From positions 1,054,001 to 1,118,000 of the forward strand of contig NZ_JAIQYZ010000001.1 of the NCBI RefSeq assembly GCF_020164495.1: a stretch of DNA of 64,000 bases. Direction: 5' to 3'. Both the position numbers and the translations under genes were made by a program. This stretch comes from Psychroflexus lacisalsi (GTDB lineage: Bacteria > Bacteroidota > Bacteroidia > Flavobacteriales > Flavobacteriaceae). The notes beneath the pieces are model-generated. The model did no database searches, was not told the DNA's origin, and saw only the letters and a program-made list of their open reading frames with translations. This document shows, piece by piece, positions 56,654 to 64,000 of this stretch (its first letter is position 1; the number at the start of each line of letters is the position of its first letter).

Positions 56654-56661
56654 TATATTTG
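56654..56661 (+). promoter_or_regulatory. -7 promoter element of the PASTA gene
   Basis: TATATTTG fits TAnnTTTG, 16 bases before ATG 56678. It supports that ATG over the upstream frame opening at 56642, which would overlap the promoter. Confidence 0.45.
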
Positions 56662-56677
56662 CAAATATTTTTTATCT

Positions 56678-57232
56678 ATGAAATTCTTCAAATTTATTTT
56701 TAGTAAAGCTTTTTTGCTTCAGTTGATAATTGCTGCAGTTGTTACTGTGGTTTTGGTTTTTGGGGCTTTAAAATATTTAGATATCAAGACTGATCATAAC
56801 GAAACAGTAGAAGTTCCAGACTTATCAAAATTTGAGTTGGACATTGTTGATAAAAAATTGGAAGAAATGAACTTGAGACGTGAAGTTTTAGATTCAGCTA
56901 ATTATAATCCAAACTATCCTCCTTATTCTGTTTTGGATCAAGTTCCAAAACCTGGAAAACAGGTAAAGGAAAATCGTAAAATTTACCTAACACTTAATCC
57001 ATCTGGATATATTGATGTAGAAATACCTAAAGATTTGACGAGGAAGACTAGAAGACAGGTGGAACCAACTCTTATAGCTTTAGGATTTCAGATTGGCGAT
57101 ATTATTATGAAACCTGATATTGCTAAAGGAGCAGTTTTAGGATTGAGACACAAAGGCGAAACCATCGAAGCTGGTGATAAATTGCCCAAAACAAGTACTA
57201 TAGACTTAGTAGTAGGAGACGGCAGTTTGTAG
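56678..57232 (+). CDS. PASTA domain membrane protein
   Basis: 184 aa from ATG 56678. One transmembrane helix (about 13-33), then PASTA repeats: VEVPDLSKFELDIVDKKLEEMNLR with SVLDQVPKPGKQVKENRKIYLTLNP (about 45-108), a second unit from DVEIPKDLTRKTRRQVEPTL to ETIEAGDKLPKTSTIDLVVGDG. PASTA domains bind peptidoglycan fragments or act as spacers. No kinase or transpeptidase domain is attached. It is followed after 39 bases by rluD, a conserved neighbour in this phylum. Confidence 0.88.
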   Translation: MKFFKFIFSKAFLLQLIIAAVVTVVLVFGALKYLDIKTDHNETVEVPDLSKFELDIVDKKLEEMNLRREVLDSANYNPNYPPYSVLDQVPKPGKQVKENRKIYLTLNPSGYIDVEIPKDLTRKTRRQVEPTLIALGFQIGDIIMKPDIAKGAVLGLRHKGETIEAGDKLPKTSTIDLVVGDGSL

Positions 57233-57271
57233 ACTGTTCCTTCCTTTCAAAATTTCCAAACCATAATCACA

Positions 57272-58309
57272 ATGCAAACACACGACAATCTAGACGAGAA
57301 TGATGATCTTTATGAGCATCATAGTTTCAAAGCCACAAAAGGTCAGGAGCCATTACGTGTAGATAAGTTTTTGATGAATTTTATAGAGAACGCCACACGT
57401 AACAAAGTACAACAAGCTGCGAAGGATGGCAACATCTACGTCAACGGTATTGCTGTGAAGCAAAATTATAAAGTGAAAGCGGGAGATGAGGTGAAAGTTT
57501 TATTGGCATATCCTCCTTATGAAAATTTACTTACCCCGGAAAATATTCCCTTGGATGTAGTATATGAGGATGAAGCGCTTCTTGTAGTAAATAAACCCGC
57601 AGGCATGGTGGTTCATCCGGGACATGGAAATTATTCAGGAACTCTTATTAATGCTTTGATCTATCACTTTGATAATTTGCCAAACAACAGCAGTGATCGT
57701 CCAGGTTTGGTACATCGAATCGATAAAGATACAAGCGGATTATTGGTAATTGCCAAAACAGAATCTGCAATGGCTTACCTTACCAATCAGTTCTTTCATA
57801 AGACCAGTAAGCGAGAATACATAGCATTGGTTTGGGGAAATATGGATGACGATGAAGGAACTATAGAAGGCAATATTGGGAGAAACCCAAAAAACAGACT
57901 TCAAAACGTTGTTTTTGGTGGAGATGAAGCTGACCAAGGCAAACCTGCAGTCACCCATTATAAAGTCATAGAGCGTTTAGGTTACGTCACTTTGATTTCA
58001 TGTCAATTGGAAACAGGTAGAACTCATCAAATTCGTGTCCATCTCAAGCATATTGGTCATACTCTTTTCAATGATGAGCGCTATGGTGGTGATAAAATAT
58101 TGAAAGGGACAACTTTCACCAAATACAAACAGTTCGTAGATAATTGTTTTAAAATTCTACCCCGGCAGGCTTTGCATGCCAAAACATTAGCATTTGAACA
58201 TCCTGTTACCAAAAAATGGATGGAATTTGATTCTGAAGTGCCTGCTGATATTTCAGATTGTGTAGAAAGGTGGAGGAATTATGCTAAAAATAGTAAAGAA
58301 AATATTTGA
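57272..58309 (+). CDS. rluD: RluA/RluD family 23S rRNA pseudouridine synthase
   Basis: 345 aa. S4 RNA-binding domain at about 29-90 (RVDKFLMNFIENATRNKVQQAAKDGNIYVNG). Catalytic domain with VVNKPAGMVVHPGHGNYSGTL and the active-site Asp in VHRIDKDTSGLLVIAKT, then CQLETGRTHQIRVHLKHIGH and RQALHAKTLAFEHP. Makes pseudouridines in large-subunit rRNA. RluD is the best paralogue fit on architecture; not certain. Confidence 0.9.
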   Translation: MQTHDNLDENDDLYEHHSFKATKGQEPLRVDKFLMNFIENATRNKVQQAAKDGNIYVNGIAVKQNYKVKAGDEVKVLLAYPPYENLLTPENIPLDVVYEDEALLVVNKPAGMVVHPGHGNYSGTLINALIYHFDNLPNNSSDRPGLVHRIDKDTSGLLVIAKTESAMAYLTNQFFHKTSKREYIALVWGNMDDDEGTIEGNIGRNPKNRLQNVVFGGDEADQGKPAVTHYKVIERLGYVTLISCQLETGRTHQIRVHLKHIGHTLFNDERYGGDKILKGTTFTKYKQFVDNCFKILPRQALHAKTLAFEHPVTKKWMEFDSEVPADISDCVERWRNYAKNSKENI

Positions 58310-58394
58310 AATAAGATAAGGTTATAGTGTTATCTGAAATTATTAGTTAACTATATAATTTACCTTTTGAAATTATTTTAAATTTAAACAAAAA

Positions 58395-59156
58395 ATGAAA
58401 TTAGTTGTATCCCCTGCAAAGTCATTAAATCAAGAATCCAAATTTCCAACAGATAAATATACAAGACCCATTTTTGAAGAATTGGCAGGACAAGTCAATC
58501 GTAAATTATCAAGAATGTCGAAGGATGAGATAGCAGAGCTTATGAGTATAAGCGATAAGCTTGCAGATCTCAATTATGGTCGATACCAAGATTTTGAAGA
58601 ACAACATACTTTAGAAAATTCCAGACCTGCTATTTATATGTTTGACGGTGATGTGTATTCTGGAATTGATGCCTATTCTATTCCTGAAGATAAAATCGAT
58701 CGGTTACAAGATTCATTGAGGATCTTATCTGGTATGTATGGGGTTTTAAAACCACTTGATTTGATTCAGCCTTATAGATTGGAGATGGGAACAAAACTAT
58801 CTATAGAATCTAATGATGATTTGTATGAATTGTGGAAGGATAAAATCACAACACAACTCAATTCTGAACTGGATACGGATGAGCTTTTCGTCAACCTGGC
58901 AAGTCAGGAATATTTTAAAGCAGTAGATCTCAAAAAGCTCAACGCTGAAATTATTAGCCCTGTTTTTAAAGACTTTAAAAATGGTAAACTTAAAATTATA
59001 AGTTTTTATGCTAAGAAAGCTAGAGGGCTTATGGTAAGATATATTTTAGATCAAAACATAGATTCCTTAGAAGGTATCAAAGGATTTGATTATGACGATT
59101 ATCACTTCTCTGAAGAACATACGAAAAAGGCTACGGAGCCTGTATTCATAAGATAG
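58395..59156 (+). CDS. yaaA: Peroxide stress protein YaaA
   Basis: 253 aa. [76 protein letters not shown] and [16 protein letters not shown] are the YaaA (DUF328) signatures. In E. coli it limits free iron damage during peroxide stress and binds DNA. Followed without gap by a PH-domain gene. Confidence 0.94.
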   Translation: MKLVVSPAKSLNQESKFPTDKYTRPIFEELAGQVNRKLSRMSKDEIAELMSISDKLADLNYGRYQDFEEQHTLENSRPAIYMFDGDVYSGIDAYSIPEDKIDRLQDSLRILSGMYGVLKPLDLIQPYRLEMGTKLSIESNDDLYELWKDKITTQLNSELDTDELFVNLASQEYFKAVDLKKLNAEIISPVFKDFKNGKLKIISFYAKKARGLMVRYILDQNIDSLEGIKGFDYDDYHFSEEHTKKATEPVFIR

Positions 59157-59615
59157 TTGCTGGTGAAATTTAAGAGTAAAAAAGATATCAGTTCACGATT
59201 TATAATAGTAGGATTTTCACTGCTTTTTATAATTCTAATCAGCGAAAGTTTTTTATTCGTTGATTTTTCAGTGCCTTATTTAATTGTTTTTGATTCAATT
59301 ATAGTATTGATATGGTTGCTCATCTTTTGGATTTATTTTGGAACCTACTACAAAATAAAAAACAGAAAACTATTTATAAAGAGTGGTCCTTTTCGCAATA
59401 AAATAAAAATTGAATGCATCAAAAAAATTCTTGTTGGTAAAACGTCAGCATCTGGTTCACAGCTTGGAACTTCCAGGCAAGGACTTATTATTTATGATAT
59501 TAAGGGAAAGGAAATTTACATTTCACCAAAAAACAATGATGAATTTGTTGATTACATCAAAGAAATGAAACCTTCCATTGAAGTTGAAATTTATGAACGT
59601 CACATATTGAAATAA
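59157..59615 (+). CDS. PH-domain membrane protein (bPH_4-like)
   Basis: About 150 aa. Start is ambiguous: TTG 59157 directly after the YaaA stop, or GTG 59163 (giving VKFKSKKDISSRF). Two transmembrane helices (about 15-33 and 42-62), then a compact beta-domain: TYYKIKNRKLFIKSGPFRNKIKIECIKKI and GLIIYDIKGKEIYISPKN, characteristic of bacterial PH domains near membranes. Function unknown. The 3' end overlaps the convergent DUF779 gene by 16 bases. Confidence 0.78.
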   Translation: MLVKFKSKKDISSRFIIVGFSLLFIILISESFLFVDFSVPYLIVFDSIIVLIWLLIFWIYFGTYYKIKNRKLFIKSGPFRNKIKIECIKKILVGKTSASGSQLGTSRQGLIIYDIKGKEIYISPKNNDEFVDYIKEMKPSIEVEIYERHILK

Positions 59616-59959
59616 TGTTCTTCGTCTTTGGAAAGAAGTCTAGATTTTATAATAAATCTAAAGCCTTCTGGAATTTCTAAAGAAAAACTAGAACCTCTTC
59701 CTTCGGTAATGTCCACGGTAAGGTGAGTGTGTTTCCAATATTCAAATTGAGCTTCATTCATATAGAATTTAACACCTCCAATTTCTCCCATAAAAATGTC
59801 TGATTCATCCAGATAAAAATCTTCTTTGGGAAGAAGCATAGGCGAGGATCCATCACAACAACCACCGCTTTGATGAAAAATAACGTTTCCATGTTTTGCC
59901 TTCAATTCTTTCAAAACTTTTTCTGCCTCTTCAGTTATATCAACTCGTGTGTACGTCAT
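59600..59959 (-). CDS. DUF779 protein
   Basis: 119 aa. Signature: VIFHQSGGCCDGSSPMLLPKEDF (adjacent Cys-Cys) and FYMNEAQFEYWKHTHLTVDITEGRGSSFSLE. DUF779 proteins accompany ExaC/AldB-type aldehyde dehydrogenases, as here: the ALDH gene lies 121 bases upstream on the same strand. Probably an auxiliary metal- or thiol-dependent protein of aldehyde oxidation; mechanism unknown. Confidence 0.9.
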   Translation of the reverse strand: MTYTRVDITEEAEKVLKELKAKHGNVIFHQSGGCCDGSSPMLLPKEDFYLDESDIFMGEIGGVKFYMNEAQFEYWKHTHLTVDITEGRGSSFSLEIPEGFRFIIKSRLLSKDEEHYFNM

Positions 59960-60080
59960 ATTTATTTTACTTATAGTTAAAAACCAAACACCTCAATCTT
60001 TTAAGTTAGCAGTATTTAATTCAGCATGAACTAAAAAATTAAGATGTTGGGTGTAAATTATTTAAATTGATATTTTAATT

Positions 60081-61580
60081 CTAAAAGAAACCGAGCTTAT
60101 TTTTATCGTAAGAAATCAACATATTCTTGGCTTGGCGGTAATGGTTAAGCATCATTAAGTGGTTCTCTCGACCAAATCCAGATTTCTTATAACCTCCAAA
60201 CGGAGCGTGAGCTGGATAATCGTGGTAACAATTCACCCAAACCCGACCAGCTTTTATAGCTCTAGGAATTTGATATAACTGGTGAGCATCTCTTGTCCAA
60301 ACGCCAGCTCCAAGGCCATATAAAGTATCGTTTGCGATTTCTAAGGCTTCATCTTCATCTTTAAATTTACAGACGGCTAGAACAGGGCCAAAAATTTCTT
60401 CCTGAAAGACTCTCATTTTGTTATGTCCTTCAAGAATAGTAGGCTGAATATAAAATCCATCAGCATATTCTCCACTAGCTTTGAAGGCTTCACCACCACA
60501 AAGAACTTTAGCGCCTTCTTCTTTACCTATGTCCATATAAGATAGTATTTTTTGATACTGGTCGTTGGAAGCCTGAGCACCAATCTGGGTATTCATATCG
60601 AATGGATCTCCTTGAGTGATGGCTTTAGTTCTTTCTACAACGCGTTTCATAAATTCATCGTAAATGTCTTCTTGTACCAAAAGTCGGGAAGGACAGGTAC
60701 AAACTTCGCCTTGGTTGAAAGCAAAAAGTACGGCTCCTTCAATACATTTGTCCAGAAATGCATCATCATGATCCATCACAGAGTTGAAGAACACATTAGG
60801 TGATTTTCCACCCAATTCCATCGTTACTGGATTTAAGTTTTTAGAAGCATACTGCATAATAAGCTGTCCTGTGGTGGTTTCTCCTGTAAAAGCTACTTTG
60901 TTTACTTTAGAACTGGAAGCCAAAGGTTTTCCTGCTTCTGGTCCAAATCCGTGGATGACATTTAAGACTCCGGGAGGGAGTAAATGACCTATTTTTTCCA
61001 TCAAGAACGTTGCAGAACTTGGGGTTTGTTCTGCTGGTTTTAGAACCACGCAGTTTCCAGAGGCAAGGGCGGGAGCAACTTTCCAGGCTAGCATGAGCAT
61101 TGGGAAATTCCATGGAATAATTTGTGCGACTACACCCAAAGGTTCTTTGATGATTAGAGAAAGGGTGTTTTCATTGAGCTCTGTGGCACTGCCTTCCTCA
61201 GCTCTTATGGCTGAAGCAAAATATCTGAAGTGATCAACAGCTAGAGGAATATCTGCATTCACTGTTTCTCTGATGGCTTTACCATTATCGTAGGTGTCAA
61301 TCGCAGCGAAATCATTTAAGTTTTCTTCAATAGCATCAGCTATTTTTTGAAGAATTGAAGCTCTATGGGCTGCTGATGTATTTCCCCAGGCCACTTTTGC
61401 TGCATTAGCAGCCTCTACCGCTTTCTCTACATCTTCCTTTTGAGATCTTGGATATTTGGCAATTAACTGATTATTGGTTGGAGAGGTATTTTCAAAATAC
61501 TGTCCACCAATTGGATCTACAAATTCTCCGTTGATATAATTACCATACTTCTCTTTGAATTTAGGTTTTGTGTGATTCAT
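60081..61580 (-). CDS. Aldehyde dehydrogenase, AldB/ExaC type
   Basis: 499 aa. [19 protein letters not shown] (cofactor site), [15 protein letters not shown], catalytic Glu in [14 protein letters not shown] and nucleophile Cys in [16 protein letters not shown] are complete. This [12 protein letters not shown] form is typical of acetaldehyde dehydrogenases (AldB, ExaC) that oxidise short aldehydes from alcohols. The next gene is DUF779, and an AraC regulator is divergent 103 bases away, so expression is probably aldehyde- or alcohol-induced. N-terminal start [20 protein letters not shown] fits. Confidence 0.94.
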   Translation of the reverse strand: MNHTKPKFKEKYGNYINGEFVDPIGGQYFENTSPTNNQLIAKYPRSQKEDVEKAVEAANAAKVAWGNTSAAHRASILQKIADAIEENLNDFAAIDTYDNGKAIRETVNADIPLAVDHFRYFASAIRAEEGSATELNENTLSLIIKEPLGVVAQIIPWNFPMLMLAWKVAPALASGNCVVLKPAEQTPSSATFLMEKIGHLLPPGVLNVIHGFGPEAGKPLASSSKVNKVAFTGETTTGQLIMQYASKNLNPVTMELGGKSPNVFFNSVMDHDDAFLDKCIEGAVLFAFNQGEVCTCPSRLLVQEDIYDEFMKRVVERTKAITQGDPFDMNTQIGAQASNDQYQKILSYMDIGKEEGAKVLCGGEAFKASGEYADGFYIQPTILEGHNKMRVFQEEIFGPVLAVCKFKDEDEALEIANDTLYGLGAGVWTRDAHQLYQIPRAIKAGRVWVNCYHDYPAHAPFGGYKKSGFGRENHLMMLNHYRQAKNMLISYDKNKLGFF

Positions 61581-61683
61581 AAAATTATCTGTTTAAAAAT
61601 TAGAATTAGTTAAAATTAGAGTATATACATTCGTTATAATATAATAATTCTATTTTTAATTATCATTATTCTATTTATTTAAG

Positions 61684-62607
61684 ATGATTACAGGAAAAAC
61701 ACCACAAACACATAAAAGTCTGAGAAAAATTGAAACCCTAGTTGAGAACAGAACGATTTATTCTGCAGATTTTGCAGAGATGAATATTTATGAAACTCAC
61801 CAAAAGGCAGATCAGGTTTACTTAGAGTTTGATTTTCCTATCATTGCGAGTATGATTTCTGGTAGAAAAATTATGCATTTAGAAAATAAAGCAACTTTTG
61901 ATTTTTTACCTGGCGAATCTGTGGTATTACCTTCCAAAAAGAAAATGGTTATTGATTTTCCTGACGCTACTTTAGATTCTCCAACTCAATGTATGGCTTT
62001 AGGGATCGACTCTAAAAAAATTCAGGAAACGATAGACGTCTATCAAAATGCGACGGAGATTGAAGAAAATTTTGCCATGAGCTCAGGGTTAAATCTGTCA
62101 CCACTTCATCTCAATAATAATTCTCAGGTGCAACATTTAATAGATAGACTTCTTCAAACTTTTACCAGCGGTCATAAATCCAAAGATGCCCTCTTGGATG
62201 TTATGATCAAGGAATTGATTTTACGCTTACTGCAAACTAATGCAAGAGCAGCTCTGCTGGATGAAACGTCTTACCTTTTTGATAATAACAGAATGGCGTT
62301 TGTTTTAAAATATATTCGAGAACATTTTAAAGAAGAGATAAGTGTTGATACTCTTGCAAATAAGGCCTGCATGAGTTCATCTCATTTTTACAAAACTTTC
62401 AAAAACACTTTAGGTGAAACACCTATGGAATACCTTAACGGAGAACGATTGAAACAGGCAAAGAAAATGATAAGATCTACTAATCATAAGCTTTCAGAAA
62501 TTGCTTTTTCCTGTGGGTTTAATAGTTCTAGCTATTTCAATACACAATTCAAAAAGCAAGAAGGCATGACGCCAAGCCAATTCAGAAAATCCATTTTAGG
62601 ATATTAG
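61684..62607 (+). CDS. AraC family regulator of the aldehyde dehydrogenase operon
   Basis: 307 aa. The N-terminal part (about 1-190) is an AraC-type effector domain (SADFAEMNIYETHQKADQVYLEFDFPII, FDFLPGESVVLPSKKKMVIDFP). The C-terminal double helix-turn-helix is complete: HFKEEISVDTLANKACMSSSHFYKTFKNTLGETPMEYL and KLSEIAFSCGFNSSSYFNTQFKKQEGMTPSQFRK. Divergent from the ALDH gene, with AT-rich intergenic DNA for operators; an activator of that operon by context. Confidence 0.88.
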   Translation: MITGKTPQTHKSLRKIETLVENRTIYSADFAEMNIYETHQKADQVYLEFDFPIIASMISGRKIMHLENKATFDFLPGESVVLPSKKKMVIDFPDATLDSPTQCMALGIDSKKIQETIDVYQNATEIEENFAMSSGLNLSPLHLNNNSQVQHLIDRLLQTFTSGHKSKDALLDVMIKELILRLLQTNARAALLDETSYLFDNNRMAFVLKYIREHFKEEISVDTLANKACMSSSHFYKTFKNTLGETPMEYLNGERLKQAKKMIRSTNHKLSEIAFSCGFNSSSYFNTQFKKQEGMTPSQFRKSILGY

Positions 62608-62723
62608 TTTTTAAAAAACTGATATTTATCATATTCATTTCATTATTAGATCATAATGTAACTTTTGTTTCTTTAAACATTATATGCATCAGCTAATTTA
62701 GCTTCATAATAAAAAAATAAATT

Positions 62724-64000
62724 ATGAAAGTTGAACAAATTTATACAGGATGTATTGCTCATGCAGCATACTATGTTGAAAGTAAAGGTGAAGCGGCTAT
62801 TTTTGACCCCTTAAGAGAAGTCCAGCCTTATATTGATAAAGCCAATGAGGATAATGCAAACATTAAATACGTTTTTGAAACTCATTTTCATGCTGATTTT
62901 GTCAGTGGTCATTTAGATCTTGCAAAAAAGACTGGAGCAGACATTGTTTTTGGTCCTACGGCTAAGCCAAGTTTTGAGGCTCTTATCGCCAAAGATAATC
63001 AGGAGTTCAAAGTTGGTGATTATACTATAAAGGCAATACACACTCCAGGACATACTATGGAATCTACCACTTACCTTTTGATTGATGAAAAAGGTAAAGA
63101 GCATGGAATCATAACTGGAGATACCTTATTTATCGGTGATGTGGGCAGGCCAGATCTTGCTCAGCATGTCATTGCAGACCTTACAGAAGAAAAGTTAGCG
63201 GCACACCTGTATGATTCGCTTAGAAATAAAATAATGCCGCTATCCGATGATTTGATTGTTTATCCAAATCACGGAGCAGGGAGCGCCTGTGGCAAAATGA
63301 TGAGTCAGGAAACTACTGATACACTGGGTAATCAAAAGAAAACCAACTATGCTTTGCGTCCGGATATGACCAAAAAAGAATTTATCAAAGAATTGTTGGA
63401 TGGATTGGCACCACCTCCTGGCTATTTTCCTAAAAATGTTCTGATGAATATCCAAGGTTATGAAAGCATTGATGATATCATAAATAGGGGAGAACAGCCT
63501 TTAGAACCGAATGCTTTTGAAGCTGCAGCAAATGAAACTATGGCTTTAATACTAGACACCAGAGAAGCCAAAGATTTTCATAAAGGATTTATTCCAAATA
63601 GTGTCAATATTGGTTTGGACAATAACTTTGCTCAGTGGGTAGGAGAATTGATTCCAGACATCAAACAACAAATTCTTTTGGTTACAGATCCTGGTAAAGA
63701 AGAGGAAAGCATAATACGTTTAGCAAGAGTAGGCTACGATCACGCTATAGGATATTTGAAAGGGGGTATGGAAGCTTGGAAAGATTCAGGTAGAGAAATT
63801 GATAAGGTGGATAGAATCACCGTAGAAGAATTAGAAAAAAGGATTAAGTCTAATTCTGCAAAAGTTTTTGATGTGAGGAAGAAAAGCGAATATCAATCTC
63901 AGCATATTCAGGGAGCAGAAAATACACCTTTGAATGAACTGAATAAGCATTTAGCAGAATTTCCCAAAACTGAATTTATCATTCACTGTCAGGGAGGCTA
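62724..64000 (+). CDS. MBL-fold hydrolase with rhodanese domains (3' end outside window)
   Basis: From ATG 62724 the frame stays open to the right edge, about 425 residues. MBL domain: Zn/Fe ligands His54, His56 and Asp58 in ETHFHADFVSGHLDL, then HTPGHTMES, TGDTLFIGDVGRPDLAQH and YPNHGAGSACG. A first rhodanese-like domain from about 265 (LILDTREAKDFHKGFIPNSVNIGL) has Asp at its active position (LVTDPGKEE), so it is probably inactive. A second (KVFDVRKKSEYQSQHIQGAE) ends with the Cys-containing IIHCQGGY at the edge. This resembles persulfide-dioxygenase/sulfurtransferase fusions of sulfide metabolism. Confidence 0.88.
   Translation, partial: MKVEQIYTGCIAHAAYYVESKGEAAIFDPLREVQPYIDKANEDNANIKYVFETHFHADFVSGHLDLAKKTGADIVFGPTAKPSFEALIAKDNQEFKVGDYTIKAIHTPGHTMESTTYLLIDEKGKEHGIITGDTLFIGDVGRPDLAQHVIADLTEEKLAAHLYDSLRNKIMPLSDDLIVYPNHGAGSACGKMMSQETTDTLGNQKKTNYALRPDMTKKEFIKELLDGLAPPPGYFPKNVLMNIQGYESIDDIINRGEQPLEPNAFEAAANETMALILDTREAKDFHKGFIPNSVNIGLDNNFAQWVGELIPDIKQQILLVTDPGKEEESIIRLARVGYDHAIGYLKGGMEAWKDSGREIDKVDRITVEELEKRIKSNSAKVFDVRKKSEYQSQHIQGAENTPLNELNKHLAEFPKTEFIIHCQGG

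Noticed and set aside
59985-60060. Inverted repeat between DUF779 and the aldehyde dehydrogenase gene
   Set aside because: CACCTCAATCTT and AAGATGTTGGGTG pair only imperfectly and over a loop of about 40 nt; likely chance.

Overview
The window looks like a chromosomal segment of a marine-type member of the Flavobacteriaceae (Bacteroidota). The support is: low-GC DNA, very few Shine-Dalgarno sequences, -7 elements of the TAnnTTTG type, GLPGLI and DUF4252 proteins, SusC/TonB-receptor-like outer membrane barrels, many short lipoproteins, a Bacteroidota-type tmRNA tag (GEDNYALAA) and a class A RNase P RNA. I cannot name the genus from sequence alone.

Layout. 1-9.1 kb: end of a large internally repeated protein, an ABA4-like membrane protein, an exported catalase-peroxidase (katG) with an OxyR-like operator, alanine dehydrogenase, a decayed TonB-receptor tail, then exported lipid/sugar hydrolases (alpha/beta hydrolase, glycerophosphodiesterase, SMP-30-like lactonase). 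9.1-13.1 kb: RNase P RNA, an ECF sigma factor gene split by an in-frame TGA, its membrane partner, a barrel protein and a 178/180-bp tandem intergenic repeat. 13.1-24.3 kb: a GLPGLI/outer-membrane-barrel pair, PepD dipeptidase, a sodium:solute symporter, an SDR, a Ca/Na antiporter and a translationally coupled DUF2891/Nramp pair whose Nramp protein lacks the canonical metal-binding motifs. 24.3-27.9 kb: a tandem duplication of a barrel gene that carried along the end of the Nramp gene; one copy is frameshifted. 28-30.9 kb: gamma-glutamyltransferase and a badly decayed gene.

30.9-41.4 kb is the most interesting block: eight co-directional genes (class III aminotransferase, nitrilase-fold amidase, VOC protein, a 915-aa Orn/Lys/Arg-type decarboxylase, an ATP-grasp enzyme with an AT-hook-like basic N-terminus, a C45-type Ntn acyltransferase/hydrolase, a succinate-semialdehyde-type dehydrogenase, YjjX). 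Together they resemble a pathway that makes an amine, protects it by amide ligation, oxidises the free end and releases an omega-amino acid such as GABA. The enzymes mostly differ in fold from the known Puu (gamma-glutamyl-putrescine) pathway. This functional reading is inference.

41.4-49.5 kb: tmRNA and a structured RNA upstream of it, a lysine-ketoglutarate-reductase-like dehydrogenase, nitroreductase, pterin dehydratase, a nucleotide-sugar-reductase-like protein, gcvT, and a response regulator convergent with a histidine-kinase-like protein that lacks a visible ATPase half and is coupled to an S41 protease. 49.5-59.6 kb: ECF sigma/anti-sigma/DUF4252 operon, DoxX-like protein, AcpH-like, GlmM, an LpxL-type acyltransferase, rhomboid protease, PASTA protein, RluD, YaaA, PH-domain protein. 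59.6-64 kb: DUF779 and aldehyde dehydrogenase divergent from an AraC regulator, then an MBL-fold/rhodanese protein running off the right edge.

All calls rest on reading motifs by eye; no database or alignment was run.
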